This document shows positions 22,986-33,285 of a stretch of 64,000 bases of DNA, piece by piece (positions within the stretch are counted from its first letter, which is position 1; every line of letters begins with the position of its first letter). The stretch covers positions 248,001 through 312,000 of the forward strand of contig NZ_VTSR01000009.1 in the NCBI RefSeq assembly GCF_008329715.1, written 5' to 3'. Source of the stretch: Gimesia chilikensis. GTDB lineage: Bacteria > Planctomycetota > Planctomycetia > Planctomycetales > Planctomycetaceae. The notes beneath the pieces are model-generated. The model did not search any database and was not told the origin of the DNA. It was given only the letters and a program-made list of their open reading frames with translations. A program made the position numbers and the translations under genes.

Positions 22986-25900
22986 TTATTCTTGAGCGCT
23001 GGGAATTCCCGTAGAACTGGCTACGGAATGATTTGATTCCTGGATCTCCGGTTCCCGGTCGCGATATGCCATCAGAACCGCCGTGGCTAAAATAAACAGT
23101 CCCAGATAAACGGGTGAGAGGAAGAATAGCCAGATGGCTCCCAGCACCAGCAAGGCAACTGCGGGGTGCAGATTCAACCAGTCAGCCGAACGAGACTGCA
23201 CACATCGCCCCAGAATCGGCAACAGGATCAGCAAGCCCAGTCCTCCCAGGATGAAGTTGAGATACAGATTCGGGATCACCCAGGCTGAGAGAGGAACTGT
23301 GTCGGAGTCGCTGTTCAGTGGTCCGGCATAGTAACGGATCTTACTGGCCGAGACCGGCTCCAGTTTCTGGTGAAACTGACTGACGAAGGAATCGGGGGCC
23401 GATCTGGCTTTCTGGTCAGAGTCCACGTATTGCCTGAGGAAAAAGACCCGTTCCCGTAAATCGGCAAAGCGGTTTAACTCGTCGCTGACAGCATCCCGCT
23501 GCTGTCGAGAGTCGGTCGCGATTGATTCCAGCTCATTGTATTCGCGTGAAATGGAATCCCAGGTTTCGGGAGAGATGAAGCCATCCTCTGAGAGTTCCAG
23601 TTCGATTCCGGCAATTTTGATTTGAGCTTCGAGCTTGTCTGCATAATAGGTAAACGGGTTCACATAGTCGGTTAGAAACGTGCGGTGATTTTCTGAGGTT
23701 ACGATTTTGACCAGATTCTGATCCACCGGGAAGTTAACCGGTCGTGGTGTCTCCAGCCAGACATGATCCACGAAATACTCATGCTCAATCTGATACGATT
23801 CCCAGAACAATGTGATGTTATAAAACTGCGGTCCCCCATTGAGGGGAATTTCCAGCGTTCCGGTATCCTGTTTAAGCGTTGTATCGTTTTCGCCGTTAAT
23901 CAGTACGGCCATCAGTTTGGTTTTACCCGGCCAGGTGAGAGTGAGTGCACGGCTGGTCTGGTTAAACAGTCTGATATGCGTCAGTCCGTGGACGAAATCC
24001 TGATTGCTCAGGATGATTTCCGTTTCCATAAAAGGAATGGACTCTGCATTCGCGACTCCTTCTTTCTGGTTTTCAGGAGTCAGCCGCCAGGGAAGCTGGG
24101 TGGTAGAGAATACTCGATTACAGTCGAAGTGCGGTGCTGAATCACAACGGGCCTGAACCCAACGTGGTATCTGGTCAGCTGCTAATGGTTTCCGCAGTTT
24201 TTTGTCTGCCAGCTTAAACTCCTGATTGTCAGACAGCAGCAGATAGTGATTTTGTCCCTGGGCATTCTCCAGGATTACGGGAGGAATTGTGAGTTCTCCC
24301 AGAGGTTTAATAATGGTTCCCCGGACGGTGACTGTCTTTTCACGTGTCGGAGAACCAGTCGGATCCAGTTCAACACGCTGGAGTCCATCAGCCATTTTGT
24401 CGAGCAGTTCAAAAGGCATACCGTCCAGTGAAAATTCATCGCCATACTCAGCGGGAATCAGGATCTGCGGTTTCTGAACCTCACCCACAGGTTGAGTAAA
24501 TCTGAGTGTCTGCGTCAATTCCATCCGATGATCTTCCAGAGCATCTACAATGGTCAGGGTATCAACGGTTGTCACCGAATTACGCGGCTTGAGCGAGAGT
24601 TGAATCGGCCCCGAGTCGGAATTCAGCATCTGATAGCGGCCTACCAGAGTCGAGTGTTCTGCGGATGCAGGCTGTGGTGCCTCGTCCTGCAGAGTTCGAT
24701 AATTGGATGAAACCAGTTTCACATCAACCTGAGGCTTTTTGAACAATGTCAGAATTGAGTCATCAACGGTTACATCTACAATCTGAATATTGGGAATAGA
24801 CATGCTTCCCATCTTCCGAACCGGCAGCCAGCCTTTGAGTGTCAGATCCTGCAAACCGGATGTTTTATTTTTGAGGAACAGCGTGATGCGGTTGCCGATA
24901 CGATGCCAGTGTGCCAGACGTTCCACATCTTCTTCTTTGACTGAGAGGGATTCAATCCGCAGGGCCTCGGGCACGATCAGGGTATGCCGGAATGCCGGTG
25001 CCTGGCTGATGCGCAATTCTGCAGCAAAGGTCCAGTCGATGTTCTTCTGATTTACGACCAGCGACTGATTGACCCGTGCTGATCGCTGTGGATTTTTGGG
25101 GATCAGCTTCAATGCGATCTGGGCAGGCTGGTTGAGCTGAAACAGCAGAGCGGAAGACTTGAGAATACTGCTTTCAATCTGTTTACTGGGCGTCTTGGAC
25201 GAAATCGAAAGCACCCCTTCGGGCAATGCCCCTGCCTGTTCAATATCGAACTCAGGGCCAGTTCGGACGCCTACCTGCCAGGAATTGATTTTGATGGTGG
25301 CAGATTGCGAGTCCAGCTTGCCAGAGCTGAAATCGAGTGGAGGCAGAGTGACGGAGTCTAATCCATAATTGACGGGCAATTCGAGTACCGCATCGACGAT
25401 GAACTCTCCTTCTTTCGATTCCGACAATTCAAGCAGCAGTTCTTCCTGCTTACCATCTTCAGATCTGGTGATGGCAGGCGTGACTGTCATGCCCGCTACT
25501 TTGATGCTGCGGACAATTGTACCTACGGGTAGTTTCCAGAACAGGTAATCGACTTTTCCGTTCAGCACATTGTATTTCACCTGCACATCCATGCGAATCA
25601 GTGACGGAGAAATATCGGCGTTGGTCAAAACCGATGCTGACAGATTCAAGGGGCTGACCTCTGAGTCCCGGTTATTAAACCACTTCAGCTTGAGTTGCCT
25701 GTTTTCTTTGAAGAAGGTAGAAAACTCTTTCTTTCTCCCCAGCTGATAACGTGAAATCCCCGTTGATTCAAAGAGTTCGACGAGTTGAACCGGTTCGTGA
25801 AACGCACACACAAAATCATTGGTGGCTACAGGCGGAATCGCCAGTTCAAACTGTCCGCCATTTGCACTGAACCTGACTGCGGGATGCAGCGTCAGTTCGA

Positions 25901-28900
25901 TCTCATGTTTCTGATAGGAATAAGGCAGTACAGGTCGAACTGCTTCTACAGGCCCATCTGATGCTGACCTGGAATTTGTTGCAGGCGGGACTTCATTATC
26001 AACCGTTACCAGAATACTCTGACCATCAGCCGCCAGTAACACCGGAACCACCTTACCGTCAACGCGGCAGGATTCCGGTCCGCTCAGATTCCCCCCCTGA
26101 ATGGGGAGTTGAATCTTCACCTCCGTACGTTCCGAGGGAATTTCAACACTGAAGCGGGCCTGGAGTGTTAACAGCTGATTATCCTGAATCTCCCCCTGGT
26201 AATGAGCCGCTGAGAGAAGATATTGCGGCTGAGCAGCTTCATTGACGAAGTTTTCCAATACCTGCAGCAGTTGCGGACTCAGATAGGCGTAAGTCTCGCG
26301 CGACGTATCTGAGGATTCCGGTAACAGAACCATTTCATTCAGTGTAACAGTGCGGCGACTGTCTAATGTCTGGCCAGGTCCTGCCCCATTCTGAGCATGA
26401 GCGATCGCTACGGAATAGCCCAGTACGACAAACAGCAGCAGCCGGGCAGCGGAATACATTGATGACAGAGGTTGCTCGTAGGCTTTCGTACTCTGATCTT
26501 CAATCGGTTTGACGATTTCCTGTCTAAGGAACCGGCGGGGAATCAACATCACGATCAACAGACCGGTAAAGCAACTCCCCGATATCTGGGCCAGTGGGTA
26601 AGACAGGTTCCAGGAAAGCAACAGAGCACTCAATGCCACCACGATACAGATTTTATCCCGTAAACCAACGCGGAATATTCGCAGCAACAATCCGCAGAAC
26701 AGAGTTAAAAGCAGCATCATCCAGGAGAGAATCCCAGATTCCGTGATATTCGTTGTCTCCAGAGTACCGAAGCTCACCGGAAATAAGACCAGGGCATTCC
26801 ACTCAGTCCCTTCAGTCGAGTTTGCGGTAGACTCTCTACCCAGCACTCCCAGAAAGCGGCGAGTTAATGATTCAGCCGGCAGAGGTTCCTGCAGCACCAT
26901 ATTTACTGGTCCACTGAGCAGGCGGATTCCTTTGGGAACGATGAAATTCCAGTCTGTCTCCAAGACTCGTTGATTGATCTGCGGGAATGGAATCTGTCTG
27001 GAAGCGGTCAACTGGTTTTCCGGTGCCTGGGTCTGGTAGTGAATCGTAATTCGATACGTGTCCAACTGGTCGAACAGCGGAACCAGAAACTGGCCTTCTG
27101 CCTCGATCGGTGTGATGCGGCGATCGTTGACAGAAGTAGAGATCAGTTTTACCGCAGCCGGAAACCGGAACAGAAATTTATCTTCAAATGTTTTGGACAG
27201 ATCCAGTGTAATCGTAGCCTCATGCACGTCCGGTTCGCCATTCCCGTGCCCCAGCCGGGAGTCGATCACGAGTGTAGCGGTTCCCTGCTCGAGTGCGTTC
27301 TCTGGCAAATCGGAAGCCCGGGTAATCGTCAGAGATCCGAGAGGCTGCTCGTAGTTCCATTCATAGTTTCGCTGATTGCGCTGGTTACTGGTTCGTTCCT
27401 GTGAATCCGGAGGAAGCAGAAGCCCCTCCGTTTTCATACGCAGATTGAGTTCATTCGAATTGAGAACCCGCACGACTCCCTGGAACGGCTGAGCCTGCGG
27501 TGCGAAGACCAGAGAAGCACGCACGTTTTTACCAAACGGTCGCTGACGCTCTCCCCGTATTTCGATCTCTTTGAATACAGGAGCCGTAAAAGAGAGCTCC
27601 CAGAGTTCTCCCAGGTTGGGGAGATACCATTTCTGATGTGCAGAGACTGGCAGTTTTTTGATGGAGAGCCTGGTTTGTAATCCACTGCTGGCGGGTAAAG
27701 TCCATTCCACTGGCGGACCAGGTTCAGACAGATAAACCAACACCCGCTGAATCCCGCCAACCGGAGGCAGACAGTTCAGAATGAAGTTTTCCTGGATCGA
27801 CTTGTCATTCAACGCGATATAGGAACTGGCAACGACTTCAAACTTCTGTTCCAGATCGGAACGCCTCAGGCTTCCCCAGTGAGTTCCAGAATAAGGAGAG
27901 AGATGGAAATAACGGGAATCGTCCTGATTCACGGCCGGAAATTTCCAACTGGCAGGCAACTCTGCGGTAGTCAGTTCCTGCACTTCCTTATCGGGCTGAA
28001 AGAGCAAGGCGACCTGTTCGGGAGCAGAGATTTCCAGAACCCGATCCACGCTGTAACATCCGAGCGGTTTGACGCCAAACAGATTCATGTTGCGGGTTGC
28101 AACGGGAACCAGCCTGCGAGCCTGGATCTCCAGTGTGTACGGTGCTTCGGGTGAGACAGAGACGGGAAGTCGTACGCTCAGTTTCTGTTGTTTTTCACTT
28201 CGTTCCACGTCCCAGACCAGATTCCCTGAACTGCTTTCTGCGGGACTACTGACCTGGGTAATCTCCCAACCAGCGGGAATCATAGCTTCCAGCCGATACG
28301 TGGAACCAGCGGCTGAAGACCAGTTAATGCGTGTTTTCAAACGCCAGCTTTTCTCTTCGATCTGCACCAGGCTGTGCACTTTAGCCGACAGGTTCAGATC
28401 AGGGAGGGCCAGCTGATAAGAAAGTCTGGCGTCGGGGGAATACTGTTTAAAATCGTAGGCTTCCCCCTGCTCGTCCTGAATCAGGACACCGGTCTGCCTT
28501 AAATCGGATGAGCGAATCGCATGTGTTTCCAGGGGCGATGAGATATCCAGGTGAACGGTTCCCCCCAGGAAGTGTGCCTGCTTTATTTTCAGTCGTGGAA
28601 TTTCGATCTCATTCTCCAGCGAGGGAGAGCTCAGCGCCCGGATTGACAGGGGGCGGCTGATCCCCAGCAGCGGATCAATCAGATCGACAACGACCAGTTG
28701 TTTCCCCTGTTGTTTTTTGACCTCAAAGGGAAGAGAAAGATCGTTACCCAGATTCACCGAATAGATCTCGTATTCGGTGGGTGCCTCGAATTCGAGCTTT
28801 TGGACCGGGGTATTAAGAACTTCAATCTGAAAATCTTCTCTGAGCCGCAGACCGTCTTCGCGAACTCCCACTTGAGCAAACTGGTGATACAGTATCTGCT

Positions 28901-29657
28901 GTGGTGCACTTTGCGGCTTCTCCGCCTGATGGACGGTCACTTTGAATGCGGATTGTCCCCCCAGTTCGATCTGCCACAAATCGTATTGAGGGTCGTCTGC
29001 CTTTAAGGGACCACTTACGTACCCCACAGTAGTGGTCAACACTTTCCCCCTGGGAATCTTTAAATGAACCTGTGAAACCACCGTTTCCGGAAGTTCAAAC
29101 TGAAATTCCGTACGCAGCGGTTGCTGCCTGCCCTTAAGACTCCAGCTGCCCGTGAGATCTTCACTGAAGTGATCGACGAGCAGTAAGGTGCGCTGATCGG
29201 GGGCCAGTCCCCAGACCGCCTGCTGATTTCCCCATTTAAGTTCATGAACCGCCAGATTCAAATGCGAAAGATCGATAAATCCCGGCTCATTGCGGGAGCA
29301 ATGCATCACCCAGGTCAACTGCCCGTCCACCAGGTGATCCCCCTTCAGCGTGGCTGTATATGTCGCCTGCTGGATCCAGGAATTGGGGGGCGTATTCTTT
29401 TTCTTCAGGGCTGCCGCTTTGAGGGCTGCATACTTTTTGAGTGGTACCGGATACCAGTTGCCTGCCGGCCAGCGCGAAGGGTCCTGCCCGGGCACCGTGA
29501 CTTCTCTGATCCGTGCCAGGGGAGAAAGGTCGACGGTCTGTGGTTCAGCAGCGGGTAACTGGTTCAGCACCAGAACACTGCTGAGTATGGTAAACCACAT
29601 CCAGAACCGGGGGATGCGCAAGCGCTCGCTTGTAAAAACAGATCGAACCGCTGTCAT
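22986..29657 (-). CDS. Giant two-module membrane protein, unknown function
   Basis: 2223 residues; I recognise no named family. A signal-anchor-like segment (FWMWFTILSSVLVLNQL, about 18-34) is followed by a beta-rich ectodomain to about 965 and two or three membrane segments (about 972-1044). Met1067 then opens a second signal-peptide-like stretch (RLLLFVVLGYSVAIAHAQ), another beta-rich ectodomain (about 1100-2020), a short coiled coil (about 2030-2085) and a C-terminal membrane cluster (about 2122-2199). The second half thus repeats the plan of the first and that of the neighbouring 1135-residue protein, suggesting fusion of two ancestral secreted proteins. No catalytic motif is seen. The start overlaps the upstream stop as ATGA, so the pair is translationally coupled. 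Predicted envelope location. Confidence 0.8.
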   Translation of the reverse strand: MTAVRSVFTSERLRIPRFWMWFTILSSVLVLNQLPAAEPQTVDLSPLARIREVTVPGQDPSRWPAGNWYPVPLKKYAALKAAALKKKNTPPNSWIQQATYTATLKGDHLVDGQLTWVMHCSRNEPGFIDLSHLNLAVHELKWGNQQAVWGLAPDQRTLLLVDHFSEDLTGSWSLKGRQQPLRTEFQFELPETVVSQVHLKIPRGKVLTTTVGYVSGPLKADDPQYDLWQIELGGQSAFKVTVHQAEKPQSAPQQILYHQFAQVGVREDGLRLREDFQIEVLNTPVQKLEFEAPTEYEIYSVNLGNDLSLPFEVKKQQGKQLVVVDLIDPLLGISRPLSIRALSSPSLENEIEIPRLKIKQAHFLGGTVHLDISSPLETHAIRSSDLRQTGVLIQDEQGEAYDFKQYSPDARLSYQLALPDLNLSAKVHSLVQIEEKSWRLKTRINWSSAAGSTYRLEAMIPAGWEITQVSSPAESSSGNLVWDVERSEKQQKLSVRLPVSVSPEAPYTLEIQARRLVPVATRNMNLFGVKPLGCYSVDRVLEISAPEQVALLFQPDKEVQELTTAELPASWKFPAVNQDDSRYFHLSPYSGTHWGSLRRSDLEQKFEVVASSYIALNDKSIQENFILNCLPPVGGIQRVLVYLSEPGPPVEWTLPASSGLQTRLSIKKLPVSAHQKWYLPNLGELWELSFTAPVFKEIEIRGERQRPFGKNVRASLVFAPQAQPFQGVVRVLNSNELNLRMKTEGLLLPPDSQERTSNQRNQRNYEWNYEQPLGSLTITRASDLPENALEQGTATLVIDSRLGHGNGEPDVHEATITLDLSKTFEDKFLFRFPAAVKLISTSVNDRRITPIEAEGQFLVPLFDQLDTYRITIHYQTQAPENQLTASRQIPFPQINQRVLETDWNFIVPKGIRLLSGPVNMVLQEPLPAESLTRRFLGVLGRESTANSTEGTEWNALVLFPVSFGTLETTNITESGILSWMMLLLTLFCGLLLRIFRVGLRDKICIVVALSALLLSWNLSYPLAQISGSCFTGLLIVMLIPRRFLRQEIVKPIEDQSTKAYEQPLSSMYSAARLLLFVVLGYSVAIAHAQNGAGPGQTLDSRRTVTLNEMVLLPESSDTSRETYAYLSPQLLQVLENFVNEAAQPQYLLSAAHYQGEIQDNQLLTLQARFSVEIPSERTEVKIQLPIQGGNLSGPESCRVDGKVVPVLLAADGQSILVTVDNEVPPATNSRSASDGPVEAVRPVLPYSYQKHEIELTLHPAVRFSANGGQFELAIPPVATNDFVCAFHEPVQLVELFESTGISRYQLGRKKEFSTFFKENRQLKLKWFNNRDSEVSPLNLSASVLTNADISPSLIRMDVQVKYNVLNGKVDYLFWKLPVGTIVRSIKVAGMTVTPAITRSEDGKQEELLLELSESKEGEFIVDAVLELPVNYGLDSVTLPPLDFSSGKLDSQSATIKINSWQVGVRTGPEFDIEQAGALPEGVLSISSKTPSKQIESSILKSSALLFQLNQPAQIALKLIPKNPQRSARVNQSLVVNQKNIDWTFAAELRISQAPAFRHTLIVPEALRIESLSVKEEDVERLAHWHRIGNRITLFLKNKTSGLQDLTLKGWLPVRKMGSMSIPNIQIVDVTVDDSILTLFKKPQVDVKLVSSNYRTLQDEAPQPASAEHSTLVGRYQMLNSDSGPIQLSLKPRNSVTTVDTLTIVDALEDHRMELTQTLRFTQPVGEVQKPQILIPAEYGDEFSLDGMPFELLDKMADGLQRVELDPTGSPTREKTVTVRGTIIKPLGELTIPPVILENAQGQNHYLLLSDNQEFKLADKKLRKPLAADQIPRWVQARCDSAPHFDCNRVFSTTQLPWRLTPENQKEGVANAESIPFMETEIILSNQDFVHGLTHIRLFNQTSRALTLTWPGKTKLMAVLINGENDTTLKQDTGTLEIPLNGGPQFYNITLFWESYQIEHEYFVDHVWLETPRPVNFPVDQNLVKIVTSENHRTFLTDYVNPFTYYADKLEAQIKIAGIELELSEDGFISPETWDSISREYNELESIATDSRQQRDAVSDELNRFADLRERVFFLRQYVDSDQKARSAPDSFVSQFHQKLEPVSASKIRYYAGPLNSDSDTVPLSAWVIPNLYLNFILGGLGLLILLPILGRCVQSRSADWLNLHPAVALLVLGAIWLFFLSPVYLGLFILATAVLMAYRDREPEIQESNHSVASSTGIPSAQE

Positions 29658-32600
29658 CGGTTCGCCCCGGCTTCCGAGGAAGAGACGGGTTTGTCCACAA
29701 TTTCAGATCCCGGACGCACTGCTGTAATATCTTCCGGATCGACCTCGGAAGGATGAATTCGCTCTGAGAAGGAAGGCGGCGGAATAAAGTCACTTGGTGC
29801 CGACATCGTGAGCAGTCTGGTCTCCTTGCGTTTGCGGGAAGTCCCGTTAATCAGAGCAGCCACAATTGCCAATAGTAAACCGAACACGGCAGGTTGCAGC
29901 AATACTTCCACAGGAGCGGTGTACCAGAGGGCAACTGCAGAAACGACGGTGGTCATAACCAGAAGAACCAGCATGCTGCGTAATACGGAGATACTCATCA
30001 GGATGAAGCCGAGCAGGAGGGCTGTTCCGGCTCCGATGAAGACGATCATCGAACGGGACAATGCCTGAAACTGCAGGCTCGTGGCAGGCCCCAGCCGATA
30101 GAACTGATAATGGTTCACGCCGAGGAAGTCCTGTCGTTCGGGTGGTGTATTCTTCAGTTTTACCGGAATCTCATCTTCGCCTGCAAATTCGCGTGACCAG
30201 AAGACTCCCTGGTGAACCCAGCTGAACTGTGGAGTATAGCCGCGGGGAATTGTAAACAGATGCTCGTTGCTGGGCAGATTGACTTTCCAGAACGTCTTCT
30301 CCACCCAGAGATTATTTACGAATTCAGGAGCGACAACCGACAGCGGACTGAATTGAGAATCGCGCTGGTGCCGCGTTGAACCGTAGTCGATTGTCAGGAT
30401 ATGAGGAGTGGTTTCTTTTTCCTTGGGTGCAGGCAGCATCAGCTGAAATTCGGTTGACTGCCCCTGCTGTACCAGGTTCTCTGTGACTCGCTGATTATTC
30501 CACCAGACCGCTTCGATTTTGATGCCCGCGTTCTCCGGCAGGCGAAATGCCAATGTGCGTGGAGATACAGGAAACTGATACTGGGCCCGTGCCAGATATG
30601 ATCCAGCGGCATCCAGGCTGCAGTCAATCCAGGCCTGGCTGATCGAGTAAGAGAATAATGAACCGGTATCACTTTTTTTCAACTTGAGGCTAATGTCAGC
30701 CTGGGGATCGACGGCTCGCCAGAAGGCGATGTTATTCATTCCCAGTTGCTGCTGCCAGGCGTCATTCAGGCTGGAGACTTCCAGGTACTGTGTATCTTCC
30801 TCATTGGAGAGAGATAACTCAAACTGACTTTCCGTAAATGGAACATCATCAGAACGAATCAGAGGTACGTTGAGCTCAGCCTGGGAATCCTGGGGCAGAA
30901 GATAGACGGCCGTAATTTTAACGGGGCCCAGCTGTTTGCTGCGAAGAGAGAGCCGGGCATTTTGTACCGGATCGGTATCGTCCGAGGTCCAGGTCGGAAC
31001 CAGTGGATTCTGTTCGTTATCCAGGTAGAAGTTGACCCGGTTCCTCAGCGCCTGTGGGACGCGGAGACGGATTTCGGAGAGGGGATCGTATTCGATCTGA
31101 TATTGTATTTCCTGTTCGACCCGAATCTCGGAACCATCAAGTTCCAGAAGGGCGTTGCTGTTGGCGGTGATCTGCTGATTGTGAATCGAGACGATCGCTG
31201 AAAACTCATTGGGGCCCGGCTGGATCTGGTATTCAGTCTTACGCAGATTCTGAACTTCTGCAGGCAATTCAAACTCTTTGAGTTGGGCTGAGGGAGACGA
31301 GATCACCTGCGTTTTGGGAGCCGGTGTCAGGTCGGTCACAACATTCGTATCATTGGCGATGACCAGTGAAGTGGCTGACAGGCTGGGTGCTTTGATTTCG
31401 GGTAAGGTAAAGCTGAAGGGTTCACGGTCAGCAATCACGGGACGTCGAGCTCGAAACGTGATTTCGAAAGTTCCCTTGGATCGTTTCAACAGATTGATAT
31501 TCACCCGATTGGGCTGTGAGGGATCGACCACGATGGCTTCTGTCAGCGAAGGCTCCTGCATCAGTTCGAGCTCCCAGCCTTCCTCTGTCCGATTGGGCCA
31601 GTCGAGCGAAACTTTATCCAGGGCACCCTGAAAGACATTGATCTGCACGCGGGCATCCAGTTCTGCCCGGTTACCAAACATCTGCACGAGGTAAAACGGT
31701 TTTGCAGAAAAGTAGGGTTTCACCCGCTCGATATTCAGCGGTAACTGGAAAGGCTGTTTCAGGAAGCGATAGGAACTGTCCAGATCTTTCTGATTGGCTT
31801 TGATTTGATATACCGACCGGTTCTGACCTTCCATGCGAAAGATACGATACCCGTCCAGTGTCTGGATATCGATCAAGCCGGTCTGTCGCTTGGCACGGCT
31901 GACTTCGAATCCGTCGATCAGGAATTTCCCGCTCTGTTCGGGGAAATCAGTTTCCAGCGTCCACTGCACTTCTATCGGTCCGACCGTGGGCTCAATCAGT
32001 GAGACTTCCACCAGATTGTCTTTGATCACTTTATGGCTCTTATAGCCATCACATTTCACATCCAGCAGTCGGAATGATTCGGGAAGTTTGACCTGCACAT
32101 TTTGAAAACTACCGGTCAGGGCTTTGATGGACTGTGTCGCATTGAGTAATACCGAATCGGTTGTGAAATCAGTCGTGATTAATGTCTCAGCTTGAAGAAC
32201 CGTATCAACTTTTTTCTCGTCGGGGATTGGCTGCCAGGACAGATCCAACTGTTCCCCCAGGCCGAACAGTTCTATCTGGCTCTGATCGTCATCCAGTGAC
32301 TTTTTGGAAACGGCGACTCCCGTAGGAACTTCGAGGCTGATCTGGGGCAGTGGAACGGTTAGTTTAAGGTTACTGACTGCGGTCTGGGGTAAGACCAGCT
32401 GCAGACGCCGGGAAGGCAGTTGTTGTTTGAGGGACACGCTCAATGTCAGATTGAGTTCGTGAGTTCCCTTGCCTTTGAACCACCAGAGATAACCATCTGT
32501 CCGGTTGAAACCGCCCGGGCTCGACTCACCAGCACCGTTATAATTCGTCTTAAGGAAAATGGATTCATTCAGTTTCAGAGGCACGCGGACCCACTGGTCT

Positions 32601-33061
32601 GCTTCGTTGATCAGGATCACGAGGCGGGCATCAAGAATTGCACGGTCTTCTTTGATGTTCCCCTGCAGCGAAACGGAGGAGACAGCATACTCAGGCGAGG
32701 GTGTCGTCTGGGGAGTCTGTTTCTGTTTCAAATATTCCAGAACCTGATCCAGGTTGAGATTGGGCAGTGGTAAAAACTGGCCATCGGCTCCACGAATATA
32801 GAGCCCCTGTTGAGTTGCTTCCTCTGCAGCCGGTTTGCCTGTCGGTTCTGCTGCCGAAGGGGGTGTGCCGTTCTGCTTATCAGATGACACAGGCTGGCTG
32901 GAATTAGGTAGTGTTCTGTCAAACGCAGGAGAAGCAGGCCGTTCCATAGGCGCAGAACTACCACTCCCTGGAGATTGTGCATGCACGTACTCCAATGGAA
33001 GCAGCATGCAAAGCCCGCATAGACCCGCTGCGACTAAGATGAAACGTTTCAGCTGTGACAT
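29654..33061 (-). CDS. Large single-module membrane protein, paralogous to the adjacent giant
   Basis: 1135 residues from the ATG at 33061, which opens a signal peptide (MSQLKRFILVAAGLCGLCML... ending near YVHAQ); an upstream in-frame ATG at 33130 would bury it. A Ser/Pro-rich linker precedes a long beta-rich ectodomain (about 110-990) with no known signature, then two to four membrane segments (about 1000-1075) and a short polar tail. The ectodomain opening (SLQGNIKEDRAILDARLVI) resembles the opening of the second module of the next gene (YQGEIQDNQLLTLQARFSV). A role as a large cell-surface or periplasmic structural protein is a guess. It is the first gene of a two-gene unit transcribed toward cluster A. 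No clear promoter was found in 33062-33285. Confidence 0.75.
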   Translation of the reverse strand: MSQLKRFILVAAGLCGLCMLLPLEYVHAQSPGSGSSAPMERPASPAFDRTLPNSSQPVSSDKQNGTPPSAAEPTGKPAAEEATQQGLYIRGADGQFLPLPNLNLDQVLEYLKQKQTPQTTPSPEYAVSSVSLQGNIKEDRAILDARLVILINEADQWVRVPLKLNESIFLKTNYNGAGESSPGGFNRTDGYLWWFKGKGTHELNLTLSVSLKQQLPSRRLQLVLPQTAVSNLKLTVPLPQISLEVPTGVAVSKKSLDDDQSQIELFGLGEQLDLSWQPIPDEKKVDTVLQAETLITTDFTTDSVLLNATQSIKALTGSFQNVQVKLPESFRLLDVKCDGYKSHKVIKDNLVEVSLIEPTVGPIEVQWTLETDFPEQSGKFLIDGFEVSRAKRQTGLIDIQTLDGYRIFRMEGQNRSVYQIKANQKDLDSSYRFLKQPFQLPLNIERVKPYFSAKPFYLVQMFGNRAELDARVQINVFQGALDKVSLDWPNRTEEGWELELMQEPSLTEAIVVDPSQPNRVNINLLKRSKGTFEITFRARRPVIADREPFSFTLPEIKAPSLSATSLVIANDTNVVTDLTPAPKTQVISSPSAQLKEFELPAEVQNLRKTEYQIQPGPNEFSAIVSIHNQQITANSNALLELDGSEIRVEQEIQYQIEYDPLSEIRLRVPQALRNRVNFYLDNEQNPLVPTWTSDDTDPVQNARLSLRSKQLGPVKITAVYLLPQDSQAELNVPLIRSDDVPFTESQFELSLSNEEDTQYLEVSSLNDAWQQQLGMNNIAFWRAVDPQADISLKLKKSDTGSLFSYSISQAWIDCSLDAAGSYLARAQYQFPVSPRTLAFRLPENAGIKIEAVWWNNQRVTENLVQQGQSTEFQLMLPAPKEKETTPHILTIDYGSTRHQRDSQFSPLSVVAPEFVNNLWVEKTFWKVNLPSNEHLFTIPRGYTPQFSWVHQGVFWSREFAGEDEIPVKLKNTPPERQDFLGVNHYQFYRLGPATSLQFQALSRSMIVFIGAGTALLLGFILMSISVLRSMLVLLVMTTVVSAVALWYTAPVEVLLQPAVFGLLLAIVAALINGTSRKRKETRLLTMSAPSDFIPPPSFSERIHPSEVDPEDITAVRPGSEIVDKPVSSSEAGANR

Positions 33062-33285
33062 GTTCGTCAATTGATCCCCAACTTTGGGAGCAGAAAACCT
33101 CTGAATCAATTCGACATCAGGCGGCTCCATCCGCTTATGCTGACGAATTTGGTCTGGTCAGCCTGCAACCAGCCCATTTGTATTCAGACGTATACCCTGT
33201 GTTATCAGAAATGCTGTTGACCCTTATTATCATACGTCGTCTTTTGGGGACATTAAAGCAGTAATCTCAAAGCTGCCCAAAAAAC

